Below are positions 37,527 through 48,084 of a DNA stretch of 62,000 nt, in pieces; the first letter of the stretch is position 1; the number at the start of each line of letters is the position of its first letter. The notes beneath the pieces are model-generated. The model saw only the letters and a program-made list of their open reading frames with translations. It did no database searches and had not been told where the DNA came from. The translations under genes were made by a program, and so were the position numbers. This stretch comes from Tubiluchus corallicola (Eukaryota; Priapulida; Priapulimorpha; Priapulimorphida; Tubiluchidae), in the NCBI GenBank assembly GCA_030141605.1, contig JAQGDQ010000093.1:1-62000 (forward strand), in the 5' to 3' direction.

Positions 37527-37594
37527 CTATTTACACAGTTTATGAGATAGTGCTGTATTTTTTTAGTTTACACACTTTGTGAAACAGTGTCTTT

Positions 37595-39331
37595 TTATAC
37601 TTTATTCTTTCTAAGAATATTTCTTAAATCTCTATGTTGAAGAGTTTCCTTCATCATTTCTGTATTGATTCTACGATAGTAATTCATCGCTGTTTGATAA
37701 GAATGTCCGGTAATTTCTATCACATCTTCGATTCTTACATCTTGTAAAAACATATAACTCACAAAATAAGAACGAAGGTGGTGAGTTGATGTAATTCCTC
37801 TTTCTTTCCAATTGTATTCTCCTTCAGCCAATCTTTCTTTAAAAAGATTTAAATAATAATTGTTCGAATATCCCTTATCAGGTTTCTCGTTCATATTTGG
37901 TGAAGGGAATGTTTTTACATGGTCTTTAGGGTGAAATAATTCAAATATCACATCCATAATATTCGTTTCCCATACTGGGTATGGTAAAGGATTTTCTCCT
38001 TCTTCAAGAACTAATGTGTGTTTTTCATGATACTTAAATGGTATTCCTTTGGGAGGTTCAGACCATGAGTATATTCCATCTACGATAGGAATGGTTCTAT
38101 CCTTTTTCTTAGAGTTTACAATCTCCAAATAATAATAATCTAACTCCCCTTCTTTACCTTCAACTCTTCTGAAATATGAAGATACTTGTGTTTTAATTCT
38201 ATGTTTTTCCCAACCTTCTCTATTTCGATACGCTTGTAATATTTCTGTAATTCGAGTTCCATACATCAACTGAAGAAATGAAACAAAAAACACCACATCA
38301 CCCATTACGATGAGTTCCTTTGGTTGGTTTTTATGTTTCCTACCACTTAGAGTACCATCTTTTAATTTTTCATTGTAGGATAATCTTTCTTCTCGTATTC
38401 TCTCTCTATCTCCCTCGTATTTACAATATAGATTCCAAACCTCTCTAATGTATATTTGACAATCTTTCACAGATTGTTTGTAATTGGATGGTGAGAAATC
38501 ATCGTAGATTTTTTGTTGTTTAGAATTATGAGTTCCAAATCCTTCATCCAAGAGGAAGTTCTGATACTCAGGTGTGATTGTGTGTTCTTTAATTAAACCC
38601 CTACCGTTTTCACTTTTGGGTTTGGTTAACCAGTTTAAAAACATTCTAACCGATTGGAGGTGAAGTTTTATGGTAGCTCTTGTAAGTTGTTTATCACCTA
38701 CTATACTTCCATCTCTTGTTTTTTTGTTTCTGTTTTTTAATGAGTAGAAGTATTCTTTGAATTTTTCTCTGAAATCTTCACCCTTTGAAACATCAATAGT
38801 TTTAATCTTTTTCTCTTCACAGAAAGATTTAAATTCACCGAGAACCCTTAATCTTCTTTTCATTGTAGAAAAGTTCTTCAGATTATTACCTAAACCGTTA
38901 TAAGTGACAGCCTGATATTTCTTCTTTCCTTTTCCCTTTTCAACGAACTCAATTCCACCATCCTTGATACAAACCGCTAAATACTCATCGATGTATTTAG
39001 ATAGGTTTGGTTCGATTACATTCTTATTGGAAAACTGATGATTTATTTTTTGAAGAAAAACCTTTGTAGCGTGTTGGAAAGAACTCTCCCCATCCTTTAT
39101 TTGAACATCACAACTACATAGGTATTTTTTTCTCGGTTTTATTTTCGTGGAGGAGAAGTTGTAATTCCAAGAATACTTTCCATTCGAGGTATTTTTTTTA
39201 ATGAAAAACTTACCCTTGTAATCTTCCCCTATTATCTCATCAGCAAACTGAAAGAAACTATTTTCAGTCTCTAAACTCCAACCATAGGAGTTCATTATTT
39301 TGATTTTATCTGGGGAAATATCTCGTTCCAT
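37595..39331 (-). CDS. Tyrosine recombinase (phage-type integrase)
   Basis: 578 residues, longer than most integrases. The N-terminal half holds arm and core-binding-like segments. Catalytic residues appear in order: Arg in YGTRITEIL, His-x-x-Arg in THHLRSYFVSY, the second His in EITGHSYQTAM and the Tyr nucleophile in AMNYYRRI. It probably integrated the island. The stop lies just inside the right target duplication of the IS256-family element, which therefore spared the frame. AT-rich codon use matches the other island genes. Confidence 0.9.
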   Translation of the reverse strand: MERDISPDKIKIMNSYGWSLETENSFFQFADEIIGEDYKGKFFIKKNTSNGKYSWNYNFSSTKIKPRKKYLCSCDVQIKDGESSFQHATKVFLQKINHQFSNKNVIEPNLSKYIDEYLAVCIKDGGIEFVEKGKGKKKYQAVTYNGLGNNLKNFSTMKRRLRVLGEFKSFCEEKKIKTIDVSKGEDFREKFKEYFYSLKNRNKKTRDGSIVGDKQLTRATIKLHLQSVRMFLNWLTKPKSENGRGLIKEHTITPEYQNFLLDEGFGTHNSKQQKIYDDFSPSNYKQSVKDCQIYIREVWNLYCKYEGDRERIREERLSYNEKLKDGTLSGRKHKNQPKELIVMGDVVFFVSFLQLMYGTRITEILQAYRNREGWEKHRIKTQVSSYFRRVEGKEGELDYYYLEIVNSKKKDRTIPIVDGIYSWSEPPKGIPFKYHEKHTLVLEEGENPLPYPVWETNIMDVIFELFHPKDHVKTFPSPNMNEKPDKGYSNNYYLNLFKERLAEGEYNWKERGITSTHHLRSYFVSYMFLQDVRIEDVIEITGHSYQTAMNYYRRINTEMMKETLQHRDLRNILRKNKV

Positions 39332-39460
39332 TTTTGATTAAAATTCCGAATAATCAAAGATATGAAAAAAATTGATATGGGGGGGGGAAGGTGGGAGGAA
39401 AAGTATATAAATGTATTATAACTAACTGATAATCAATCTATAGTATACAATCATAACTTT

Positions 39461-39814
39461 NNNNNNNNNNNNNNNNNNNNNNNNNNNNNNNNNNNNNNNN
39501 NNNNNNNNNNNNNNNNNNNNNNNNNNNNNNNNNNNNNNNNNNNNNNNNNNNNNNNNNNNNNNNNNNNNNNNNNNNNNNNNNNNNNNNNNNNNNNNNNNNN
39601 NNNNNNNNNNNNNNNNNNNNNNNNNNNNNNNNNNNNNNNNNNNNNNNNNNNNNNNNNNNNNNNNNNNNNNNNNNNNNNNNNNNNNNNNNNNNNNNNNNNN
39701 NNNNNNNNNNNNNNNNNNNNNNNNNNNNNNNNNNNNNNNNNNNNNNNNNNNNNNNNNNNNNNNNNNNNNNNNNNNNNNNNNNNNNNNNNNNNNNNNNNNN
39801 NNNNNNNNNNNNNN
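39461..39814. other. Assembly gap (354 N)
   Basis: An unresolved scaffold join. The right end of the island and the 5' flank of yebC are not known from this sequence. Confidence 0.99.
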
Positions 39815-39955
39815 GAAGAGTTCTTTTTCAGAATAGGTTTGCTACTAAACTGTTAGGTGGGTTAATTAATGATTATAAGACCTGTGATTTTTGTCGGTTA
39901 TATTGTTAAAATGATCTGCCAGGCTGAGGGTTAAAATTTTTAAAAGGATTTTTTT

Positions 39956-40705
39956 ATGTCCGGACATAGTAAATGGTCAACAATAAAGAGAAAGAAAGGG
40001 GCTTTAGATGCAAAGAGGGGGAAGCTCTTTACCAGAATCCTTAAAGAGATTGCAGTATCTACTCGTGAAGGGGGTCCTGATATTGAATCAAATCCCCGTT
40101 TGAGACTTGCCGTTCAGAATGCTAAAGGTGCCAATATGCCTAAAGACAATATTGAGAGGGCAATTAAGAAGGCATCAGGGGCAGATGCGGAGAACTACGA
40201 GGAGTATACGTTTGAAGGCTATGCGTCTCATGGTATCGCTATTTTTGTAGAGTGCCTGTCTGACAATAATAATCGTGTTGTGTCGAACATAAGAGCTATT
40301 TTTAATAAATGTAACGGTTCTTTGGGTAAAAATGGCTCTCTGGAGTTTCTTTTCGACAGGAAGGGTGTATTTGAGATAAAGCCTGGGGATAAAGATATGG
40401 AGGAGCTGGAACTGGAGCTGATAGATTCCGGTGCGGAAGATATTGAAAATATGGGGGAGTTAATCTGTGTAACGTGTGTTATGGAAGATTTTGGCAATCT
40501 TAATAAAAAGCTTAATGAATTGGGGCTTGAGGTTGTAAATGGGGAGTTAAAGCGAATACCAAATGATACAAAGGCGCTGGATATTGAGCCGGCCAGGAAA
40601 GTATTGAAACTTGTAGATATGCTTGAGGAAGATGATGATGTTCAGAATGTTTTTCACAATCTTGAAATGACCAGTGAGTTGCAAGAATTGCTTGAGTCTG
40701 GATAA
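39956..40705 (+). CDS. yebC: YebC/TACO1-family protein
   Basis: 249 residues. N-terminal signature MSGHSKWSTIKRKKGALDAKRGK, then ILKEIAVSTREGGPD and NIERAIKKASG; the acidic second and third domains follow (YTFEGYASHGIAIFVE, NGSLGKNGSLEFLF). Family members were described as transcription regulators and more recently as ribosome-associated translation factors. The gene is core, and its base composition matches the left part and not the island. Confidence 0.95.
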   Translation: MSGHSKWSTIKRKKGALDAKRGKLFTRILKEIAVSTREGGPDIESNPRLRLAVQNAKGANMPKDNIERAIKKASGADAENYEEYTFEGYASHGIAIFVECLSDNNNRVVSNIRAIFNKCNGSLGKNGSLEFLFDRKGVFEIKPGDKDMEELELELIDSGAEDIENMGELICVTCVMEDFGNLNKKLNELGLEVVNGELKRIPNDTKALDIEPARKVLKLVDMLEEDDDVQNVFHNLEMTSELQELLESG

Positions 40706-40749
40706 CAGGGATTAAAAAGTTTTTTATTGAAACTTAACACCAGTCTAAA

Positions 40750-41211
40750 ATGAAGTTCCTACTTTTTACAATAATGCTGATCTTTAGTTGCCTTCTGCCA
40801 TGCAAAACAGAGGCAAAACACAGTAATAGTGACTCCCCTTCAGCTGTAAGCATATCAAGTGCTTCAAACTTCTGGATGAGGATACGTATTAATGGAGATA
40901 AAAGGCTCAATACGTTGTTGCTATCTCACATTAAAATGAACCGTAGAAATCGAATAATAAATGGATTTAGGGTGCAAATATTTTTTGATTCAGGGAGTAA
41001 TGCAAGAAATAATGCAGAAAAGATAATGGCTGATTTCCTAGATGAATTTCCCGATATTAAAGCGTATGTGTTATATCAGGCACCTGATTTTAAGGTTCGT
41101 ATTGGAGATTTTAGGACTAAGAGTGAGGCGTTAAAACTTAAGAAGTCGCTTGAGCAAAAATACTCTGGCGCATTTATAGTTCCGGATAATATTGCTTTTC
41201 CTGAGCTTTAG
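40750..41211 (+). CDS. SPOR-domain exported protein
   Basis: 153 residues. Signal peptide MKFLLFTIMLIFSCLLPC (the Cys could be acylated, but the context is not a strong lipobox). The C-terminal 75 residues form a SPOR domain (GFRVQIFFDSGSNARNNAE, FKVRIGDFRTKSEALKLKK), which binds glycan strands lacking stem peptides. It follows yebC after 44 bases and is closed by its own terminator. Likely a periplasmic cell-wall-binding protein. Confidence 0.85.
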   Translation: MKFLLFTIMLIFSCLLPCKTEAKHSNSDSPSAVSISSASNFWMRIRINGDKRLNTLLLSHIKMNRRNRIINGFRVQIFFDSGSNARNNAEKIMADFLDEFPDIKAYVLYQAPDFKVRIGDFRTKSEALKLKKSLEQKYSGAFIVPDNIAFPEL

Positions 41212-41230
41212 TGTAAATAAGCATTTTCAG

Positions 41231-41254
41231 GGGGAACGAACGTTCCCCTTTATT
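41231..41254 (+). terminator. Terminator after the SPOR gene
   Basis: Stem GGGGAAC / GTTCCCC (41231-41237 and 41242-41248), loop GAAC, followed by a T-rich tail just before purF. Confidence 0.8.
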
Positions 41255-41262
41255 TATAATAT

Positions 41263-43167
41263 ATGAGTGAGTTGATTAAACATGAGTGTGGGATAGCCTT
41301 TATAAGGTTACTTAAGCCTCTCGAGTATTACAAGTCAAAATATGGAACCTGGCGATATGGTGTGAATAAGCTCTATCTGCTTATGGAGAAACAGCATAAT
41401 AGAGGGCAGGATGGAGCAGGAGTTGTAGGAGTAAAAATAGATATGTCAGCAGGGCGGGAGTATATACATAGAAAACGCTCTGTAGGGCTAAACTCATTTA
41501 AGAATGTTTTCGACGAAATATTTGAAGGCTTCAATAATGCTGATGAGAAGTTTCCCAAGAAATCTCTTGACCCGATTTGGGCAAAAAACAACTTGTCATT
41601 TGCAGGAGAGTTGTATCTGGGTCATCTGAGATATGGTACTTTTGGGCAAAGCAATATTAAACTTGTCCATCCTGTAATGCGGCAAAACAACTGGCGTTCA
41701 AAAAACCTTGTACTTGCGGGTAACTTTAATCTGACAAATGTTGATGAGCTATTCGATGTCTTGGTGGAGCTGGGACAACATCCCAAAGCATATGCCGATA
41801 CTGTTACAATGCTCGAGAAAGTGGGACATTTCCTTGACGAAGAGAATGAAATGTTGTTCAGACATTACAAAGATAAAGCTTACGGGAATAAAGAGATATC
41901 GCCGAAGATTGAAGAAAAACTGGACATAAGAAAAGTTCTCGAGCGTGCCAGCCGCGATTGGGATGGAGGCTATGTGATGGGAGGGATTATTGGGCATGGC
42001 GATGCTTTTGTTATCCGGGATCCATGGGGTATTCGCCCTGCATTCTATTATGTAGACGATGAAGTGGTGGTGGTAGCATCAGAGCGCCCTGTTATTCAAA
42101 CAGCAATGAGTGTTCCGTGGGATAGCGTTCACGAAGTGAACCCAGGGCATGCTATTATCGTTAAAAAAAGCGGAGAAGTAAAACATGAAATAGTGAGGGA
42201 GCCACAAGAGCGCAAGTCCTGCTCTTTTGAAAGAATATATTTTTCCAGGGGTTCCGACAGGGACATATACTTTGAACGAAAAAGCCTGGGACGTCTGCTT
42301 GCTCCAGCTATCATGGATGTTGTAGGCAACGATATGAAGAATACCATATTTTCATATATTCCCAATACAGCTGAAACAGCTTTTTCAGGAATGATGGAGG
42401 GCATTCGTGAACTGCTGATGGAGAAGAAAAAAGAACAAATAAGCGCGCTGGGGAGCAAACTCACTAAGGAGGCAATAGGGAAAATAATGGCTGTTGAACC
42501 AAGGGTTGAGAAGATAGCAATAAAAGATGTTAAAATGAGAACATTTATTGCAGATGACTCCAGCCGTGAAGACCTGGTAGGACATGTTTATGATGTTACA
42601 TACGGGGTGGTGAATAGCAATATAGATACGCTTGTTGTTATTGATGATTCTATTGTGCGTGGGACAACATTAAAAAACAGCATACTTCGAATACTGGACA
42701 GGCTAGACCCTAAAGAGATCATAATTGTATCTTCTGCACCTCAGATCAGGTATCCCGACTGCTATGGCATTGATATGGCCGAGCTGAATAAGTTTGTCGC
42801 TTTTAAAGCCGCTATTGAGTTGTTGAAAAATAGCAATAAGGAGCATATAATTGAAGAGGTTTACAGGAAAAGCAAAAAGCAACAGCAACACACTTCTAAA
42901 AAGGAGATTGTTAATTATGTGAAAGAGATATATGAGCCATTCACCGATGAGCAGATATCTGATAAAATTGCTGAGATACTAAAACCAACAAGCTGCAGGG
43001 CAAGTGTAAAAATAGTTTATCAGTCTGTTGCACATCTACATAAGGCATGCCCTAATGATCTGGGTGACTGGTACTTTACCGGCGACTACCCCACCCCTGG
43101 AGGGAATAAGGTTGTCAACACTTCATTTATAAATTTTATAGAGGGCGTAAAAGGGCGGGCGTATTAG
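41263..43167 (+). CDS. purF: Amidophosphoribosyltransferase (PurF-like, Bacteroidetes long form)
   Basis: First step of purine synthesis, making phosphoribosylamine from PRPP and glutamine. 634 residues, the longer Bacteroidetes form. The N-terminal glutaminase has the candidate nucleophile Cys in HECGIAF (residue 9, so propeptide processing is needed) and EKQHNRGQDGAG. DPWGIRPAFYY and NPGHAI follow. The PRPP loop is VVIDDSIVRGTT near residue 456. The insert between residues about 370 and 430 is typical of this group. Intact. Confidence 0.9.
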   Translation: MSELIKHECGIAFIRLLKPLEYYKSKYGTWRYGVNKLYLLMEKQHNRGQDGAGVVGVKIDMSAGREYIHRKRSVGLNSFKNVFDEIFEGFNNADEKFPKKSLDPIWAKNNLSFAGELYLGHLRYGTFGQSNIKLVHPVMRQNNWRSKNLVLAGNFNLTNVDELFDVLVELGQHPKAYADTVTMLEKVGHFLDEENEMLFRHYKDKAYGNKEISPKIEEKLDIRKVLERASRDWDGGYVMGGIIGHGDAFVIRDPWGIRPAFYYVDDEVVVVASERPVIQTAMSVPWDSVHEVNPGHAIIVKKSGEVKHEIVREPQERKSCSFERIYFSRGSDRDIYFERKSLGRLLAPAIMDVVGNDMKNTIFSYIPNTAETAFSGMMEGIRELLMEKKKEQISALGSKLTKEAIGKIMAVEPRVEKIAIKDVKMRTFIADDSSREDLVGHVYDVTYGVVNSNIDTLVVIDDSIVRGTTLKNSILRILDRLDPKEIIIVSSAPQIRYPDCYGIDMAELNKFVAFKAAIELLKNSNKEHIIEEVYRKSKKQQQHTSKKEIVNYVKEIYEPFTDEQISDKIAEILKPTSCRASVKIVYQSVAHLHKACPNDLGDWYFTGDYPTPGGNKVVNTSFINFIEGVKGRAY

Positions 43168-43269
43168 CATAATAAGACAAGCAGGCTCCGAAATAAGATT
43201 TTTGCGAAACGTTTTTGACAGACGAAAAAGGATTTACCCAATTAAAAAGAGACGCTTTCCTATCCTAGA

Positions 43270-44920
43270 TTATTTAAAATTCAGCACCTTCAGTACTATC
43301 GCTGTACGTGCAGGCAGATACAGTTTTAAATAGTGTGTGTTATGCTCTTTTTTTGATGGAAGCGTACAGTACTCCATAGTGTCATCTATCCTGTTTTGCC
43401 CACCATAGGCATTAGCATCTGTATGTAAGACAATTTTATATTTTGAGGCGGGCAGCTCTATTCCATACCCTTCGAACGAGTTGACCGGATTGAAATTGAA
43501 GACAAAGAGAAATCCTCCCCTGGTATATGCCAGCACCTGATCTGCATTATTTTCGAAAACCAGTCTTGCTTTTGGTCTGCTAATGATATGCTCCTTATTG
43601 ATAAATTCAATCATATCATGATCAAAGTCCTGAAGCCAGTGGTAGCACAATTCAGGATCGTTGGAAACGCTCCATATCCGTCGGGCGTACTGGTACGACC
43701 AGTTGTTTCCCTGGCGCGGGAAGTCAACCCATTCTGGATGCCCAAACTCATTTCCCATAAAGTTGAGATATCCCCCTCCTGCACAAGTAGCTGTTATCAG
43801 CCTTATCATTTTATGAAGTGCTATTCCTCTGTTAACTAATAAACTAGTTTGATCTTTGCGCATATTGGAATACATCTCCTTATCAATCAACCTAAAGATA
43901 ATAGTCTTGTCTCCAACAAGGGCCTGGTCATGGCTCTCTACATAACTTATCACTTTCTCTTCCTCACGGTGGGATGTAAGTTCATAAAACATCTTGCTAA
44001 TGTTCCACTCCTCATCGCTGGATTCTTTAATAAGCTTAATCCAGTAATCAGGTACCCCCATTGCCATTCTGTAGTCGAACCCTATTCCGTCATCCTCTAC
44101 CCGGGCTGCAAGCCCTGGTAGTCCGCTCATCTCTTCTGCAATAGTTATTGCATCAGGGTTTATCTGATGTATAAGCTTATTTGCCAGCATACAATATATT
44201 ACAGCGCTTATGTCCAGATTATGAGAAAAATAATCATCGTATGAAGTGAAATTTTTCCCTAGTCCGTGGTCGAGATAGAGCATGCTTGTTACTCCATCAA
44301 AGCGAAATCCATCAAAGTGAAACTCTTCTAGCCAATACCTAAGATTGGAAAGGAGAAAGTGCAGAACCTCATTCTTCTCGTAATTGAAGCAATAAGAGTC
44401 CCAAGCTGCATGCTCGCCACGGGAACCTTCGTGAAAAAACTGATATCGAGTTCCGTTATAATTTCCTAGCCCTTCAATCTCATTTTTTATTGCATGAGAG
44501 TGAACAATATCCATTACTACAGCCAGCCCCATTCCATGCGCTTCATCAATTAACGCTTTTAACTCATCAGGTGTGCCAAAACGGGATGAAGGGGCAAAAA
44601 AACATGAAACGTGATAACCGAAACTACCATAATAGGGGTGTTCATGAATGGCCATCAACTGTATAGTGTTGTAGCCGGCCTTTTTTATCCTGGGGAGCAT
44701 GAGTTCCCTGAATTCATTATAGGTGTGGACACGATGCTCTTCTCCTGCCATACCTACGTGGGCTTCATATATAACGGGGGCTGAACTGCTACGTCTAAAC
44801 CCGCTGTTTTTCCACTGGTACTGTTTTTGGGGGCTCCAAACCTCTGCATTAAATATTAGTGTGTCTTTATCCTGAGTAGTATATCTGCTCCAGGCTGGCA
44901 CTCTCTTCCCCTTTATCCCT
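43270..44920 (-). CDS. glgB: 1,4-alpha-glucan branching enzyme, truncated at its N-terminus by the junction
   Basis: GH13 enzyme that adds alpha-1,6 branches to glycogen. Complete catalytic barrel: YEAHVGMAGEE, MDIVHSHAIKNEIEG, DGFRFDGVTSMLYLDHG with the nucleophile Asp, ITIAEEMSGLP with the acid/base Glu, YVESHDQALVGDK, and a C-terminal beta domain. The native sequence begins near KGKRVPAWSRY. The upstream CBM48 domain (about 100-130 residues in relatives) is missing and replaced by a purine-rich repeat; the frame stays open to 45003 by chance. This is a broken gene in this scaffold. Confidence 0.9.
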
Positions 44921-45003
44921 GAGAGAAGAGCTAGCAGAGGAGTGGAGAAAAGGAAGAGAACAGAGAAGAGGAGAGCAGAAGAGAGAGGAGCAGAGTCTTG
45001 CAT
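44918..45003. other. Bacterial-eukaryotic junction in a purine-rich tract
   Basis: To the left is branching-enzyme coding sequence. From about 44,920 the plus strand is a GAGA/AGAG-rich simple repeat, and past 45,003 there is AT-rich non-coding DNA of eukaryotic character. A similar purine tract lies at 46,104-46,255 in the eukaryotic part. Confidence 0.85.
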
Positions 45004-45577
45004 CCAACCTGCAAAGCGTCTAAGTTTGACCTACATTAAAGTGCTCTAGAGATTTTAATGATTATATCATTCAGACGCTAAGACATTACATTAATTTTAA
45101 GAAGACTTTGACCCAGTGACGGCTTATGTATAGGTACTGTGGAACTGCAGCACCCCCTATTTTCACTCATTATTGTCGATAATATTCAGTATAAGTCTTT
45201 TTTCTTTAGTTCTTTCTTTATACTTATATGGAACCGGAGCACGTGAGGGCAGTACTGTTTGCTTCACAGCTCAAGCAACGTGGTGTTTGGCTGTTGTGCG
45301 CATGCGGCCTTGCGCATATGTCTGAGATAAGCCCTGTGCTAGCGTCTGCTGCTAGGTAGAAAAGTACTGTGTCTATCACAGTAACAATTGCCACGTGTTT
45401 ACCATCTACCGTCATATTGTTGGATGTGATAAGGTGTAAACTTAGTGTGTGTAGTTAAAACATACATTATTTAAAACAGCAATTCTGGGTGGTTTTCCCT
45501 TCTTTACCTTCTCTAAAATGCCAATTTATAAATAGTCAGTAGAATACTTATTACAATTCCAATATAAGGTATATATT

Positions 45578-45582
<5 letters not shown>

Positions 45583-45611
<29 letters not shown>
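45583..45611. repeat. (TA)n microsatellite
   Basis: Pure TA repeat at the edge of transposon copy A. Confidence 0.85.
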
Positions 45612-45980
45612 AGCTTGCATAGCAAAATCATCCATAAGACGTCAATTAAGCTTTTCTAGTTATTCACATATCCTGAATCTCCATTTCATGAGCATCGTCT
45701 TGAAACCAAGCTCATTGCTCTATGATTTTCTAAGCTGAGATAATCTACATTAGCAAGAGAAATGAGTACAGGGTTAAAAATCTGATTTTTAGTATTTTTG
45801 AACATTTTTTTGACAATTTGATGCTAGAATATGAAAGTCCAATTTATTTGGCGTTTGTTTTTACAAAAAAACATAAAATTGACATTTGACCAAATTTTTG
45901 GTGCATTCTACTTTGAAGCATCATAACCTAGTTTTGAGTATGCCGACTTATGGACGGTTTGGTTTGAAAGCGCACGCACG
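45609..45980 (-). mobile_element. Inverted-repeat transposon family X, copy A (internally deleted)
   Basis: Reverse-complement match to copies B and C: GCTTGCATAGCAAAATC at one end, CTTTTCTAGTTATTCACATA inside, and GACCAAATTTTTGG later. The central part is missing. Confidence 0.7.
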
Positions 45981-46103
45981 CACACACACACACATATATA
46001 TGCCAGTACCATACAACATAACCAGCACAGCACAATGTAGCGTAACACAACATAACATAGCACAATGCAACACAAGATAACTCAATTCAACTTAACACAA
46101 CAT

Positions 46104-46255
46104 GGATGAGGAGAGGGGAGGAGAATAGCAGAGCAAAGCAGAGAAAAGAAGCAGAGAGATGAGAACAAGATGAAGAAAAGAGGAGATATGAGAAGAGAGG
46201 AGAAGAAAAGAGAGAAGTGGAAAGGACAGCAGGGAAGAAAGCAGAGGAGGAAGAA
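46104..46255. repeat. Purine-rich simple repeat
   Basis: About 150 bases of GAGG/AGAA/GCAGAG on the plus strand, like the junction tract. Confidence 0.85.
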
Positions 46256-46359
46256 ATGTATATATAAGTAACTGCTTCTTGTAATTAATGAACTAAACAG
46301 TAATTTAATTATTGGCCTAAAAAAGCAAAATAGAAAGTAAAATATATAAAATAAAAAGT

Positions 46360-46361
46360 CA

Positions 46362-46449
<88 letters not shown>
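46360..46449. repeat. (TA)n microsatellite
   Basis: About 45 uninterrupted TA units. Confidence 0.95.
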
Positions 46450-46453
<4 letters not shown>

Positions 46454-47098
46454 TTTTTTATGCCAATAATTAAATTAGTATTTTGTTCGTTAATTACAGA
46501 AAAACAGTTGCTCAACTTTTTGATTGTAATTTAAAGTGAGGAATAATTCTCCATACCAAACTGATAGATCCTGTGTTTATAGTTTATTTGCAATTCTGCA
46601 CAGTTTTACTGGGCTGAAATTCGGGCTTCCATTCAGTAATTTATTTGTTAATTATTTTTACTTGGAATCTAACAAGATGGATAACCTTTAATATTATCAC
46701 CAAAAAACACTGATGAATTTTCATAATTTCTTTATAATTTGTGTAATTTTTCTGCTTATCCACTAAACTAAATAGAGAATTGTCTAACATTGTTACCAAC
46801 AATTACAAAAGGTACAACTTAGTAATTGGTAAATTACCCTTCAATACATACAATTTTAATACAGTATGTAAAAAAACATACAAATAGCAATAATAATGCC
46901 GTACACGTTATTACATGTCGCCTTGTAAGGCATTATTAATGATAAAGTTGAAACTCTTTGGCAGAGTAATTCATTCACTTATACAAGCACTATAGCATAT
47001 CCCAGTTCCCAAAGTTTCTAACAGATGGCGCACGTTTGCTTCTCTAATCTCAAGTTACATAATATTTTTAATGGGGAAGGAAACGGAATTTTATGGTA

Positions 47099-47485
47099 CA
47101 CTCATATCTCGGTTTGTCAATTGTCCGTGTTCACTGATACTAAGCTAATACAGCATGCACCGTGTATTAGACTCGCGGTAATGTAGAACCAATCGCCTAA
47201 TTGTCTCAAAAACGTCTAGTACGGACCGCTTATATACAAAAGTATATGATATGTTAATAATAACGTTATCAATATATAAAAACTGTTGGTAATTGACTCT
47301 TTATTTTTATACATAGACGTTGCACTGACGTAAAGATGTAATCAAAGTGACGGCCCGCCAACTAGCTGTCAGCTCGCGAAACAACTAACTGTATCTGTAA
47401 TATGCGTGACTTTTTAACAGTCCAGATTTTCTCCGATTTTTCCGATATCCGTAAAAACGAGGTCTGGTGAACCGAGATACGAGTG
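47099..47485 (-). mobile_element. MITE family Y, copy 1
   Basis: 387 bp flanked by TA. Ends CACTCATATCTCGGTT and its complement AACCGAGATACGAGTG. Inverted relative to the copy at 60,770. Confidence 0.8.
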
Positions 47486-47514
47486 TATTTAATTAGACAA
47501 GAAAATTCTTAATT

Positions 47515-47830
47515 TAAAATGTTTGCGCCACCTGACTGCACAGCCACCCCAGTGTGCACTGCCGTTTCACATTAAACTTATTGACAAGATTCAGTAATTT
47601 AAACTTTTCCTTACTTAGTAAAGTATGTGCTACGAATGCTCTGATTATTTTTTCGAAACTTTACATAATAATATTGCCTGAACTCATTGCAGACGATCTT
47701 CTTTCAAAATGGCAGCGTCCAACTGTCATCGTGGGAGTTTAAACAAATTTTCAGTTTGCTGATATACAAGTTATGTGTGCAATAAGACAACATGTAAGTG
47801 AAACAAAACTTCAAGATGACAAGCTTTAAA
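47515..47830. repeat. Diverged direct repeat, first unit
   Basis: Shares CAAAATGGCAG, GGGAGTTTAAA, GAATGCT-GATTATTTTTTC blocks in order with 48,085-48,440. Confidence 0.6.
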
Positions 47831-48084
47831 ATTTTTTATTACTTTATAGCAATTTTATGCACATATCGTGCTTGCATTGAAAGAAATCTTTTTGTTTGTT
47901 TTCATTTTAAATCTCCCGCAATACTGTACGAAGTCGCCATTACACGACGTCACTACGCAAACGTAAATCAGGAGCAGAAAAGGAAATGTTAAACTATGTC
48001 CCAAAAAGCTTTCTATGCAAATCTGTATTTCGCTTACCTGCTGCAAAGACTTATGTAACTAGAAAAGAAAATTTTTTATTATTT

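Larger units (their letters stand above)
36216..37591 (-). mobile_element. IS256-family insertion sequence
   Basis: 1,376 bp. The ends share an inverted repeat that begins GACACTGTTTCACAAAGTGT (36217 onward, and complementary up to 37591) and continues with few mismatches for about 37 bases. It is flanked by the 8-bp direct repeat TTTTTATA (36208-36215 and 37592-37599), the expected size for the family. It carries one intact transposase. It lies exactly between the recombinase terminator and the integrase stop. Confidence 0.93.

Noticed and set aside
1-44920. Whole bacterial part as ancient transfer into the animal genome
   Set aside because: Genes keep intact operons, promoters, rnpB and active-looking insertion sequences, without introns or broad decay. 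This fits a living bacterium better.
46309-46515. Frame with alternating Tyr-Ile
   Set aside because: Translation of a (TA)n microsatellite.
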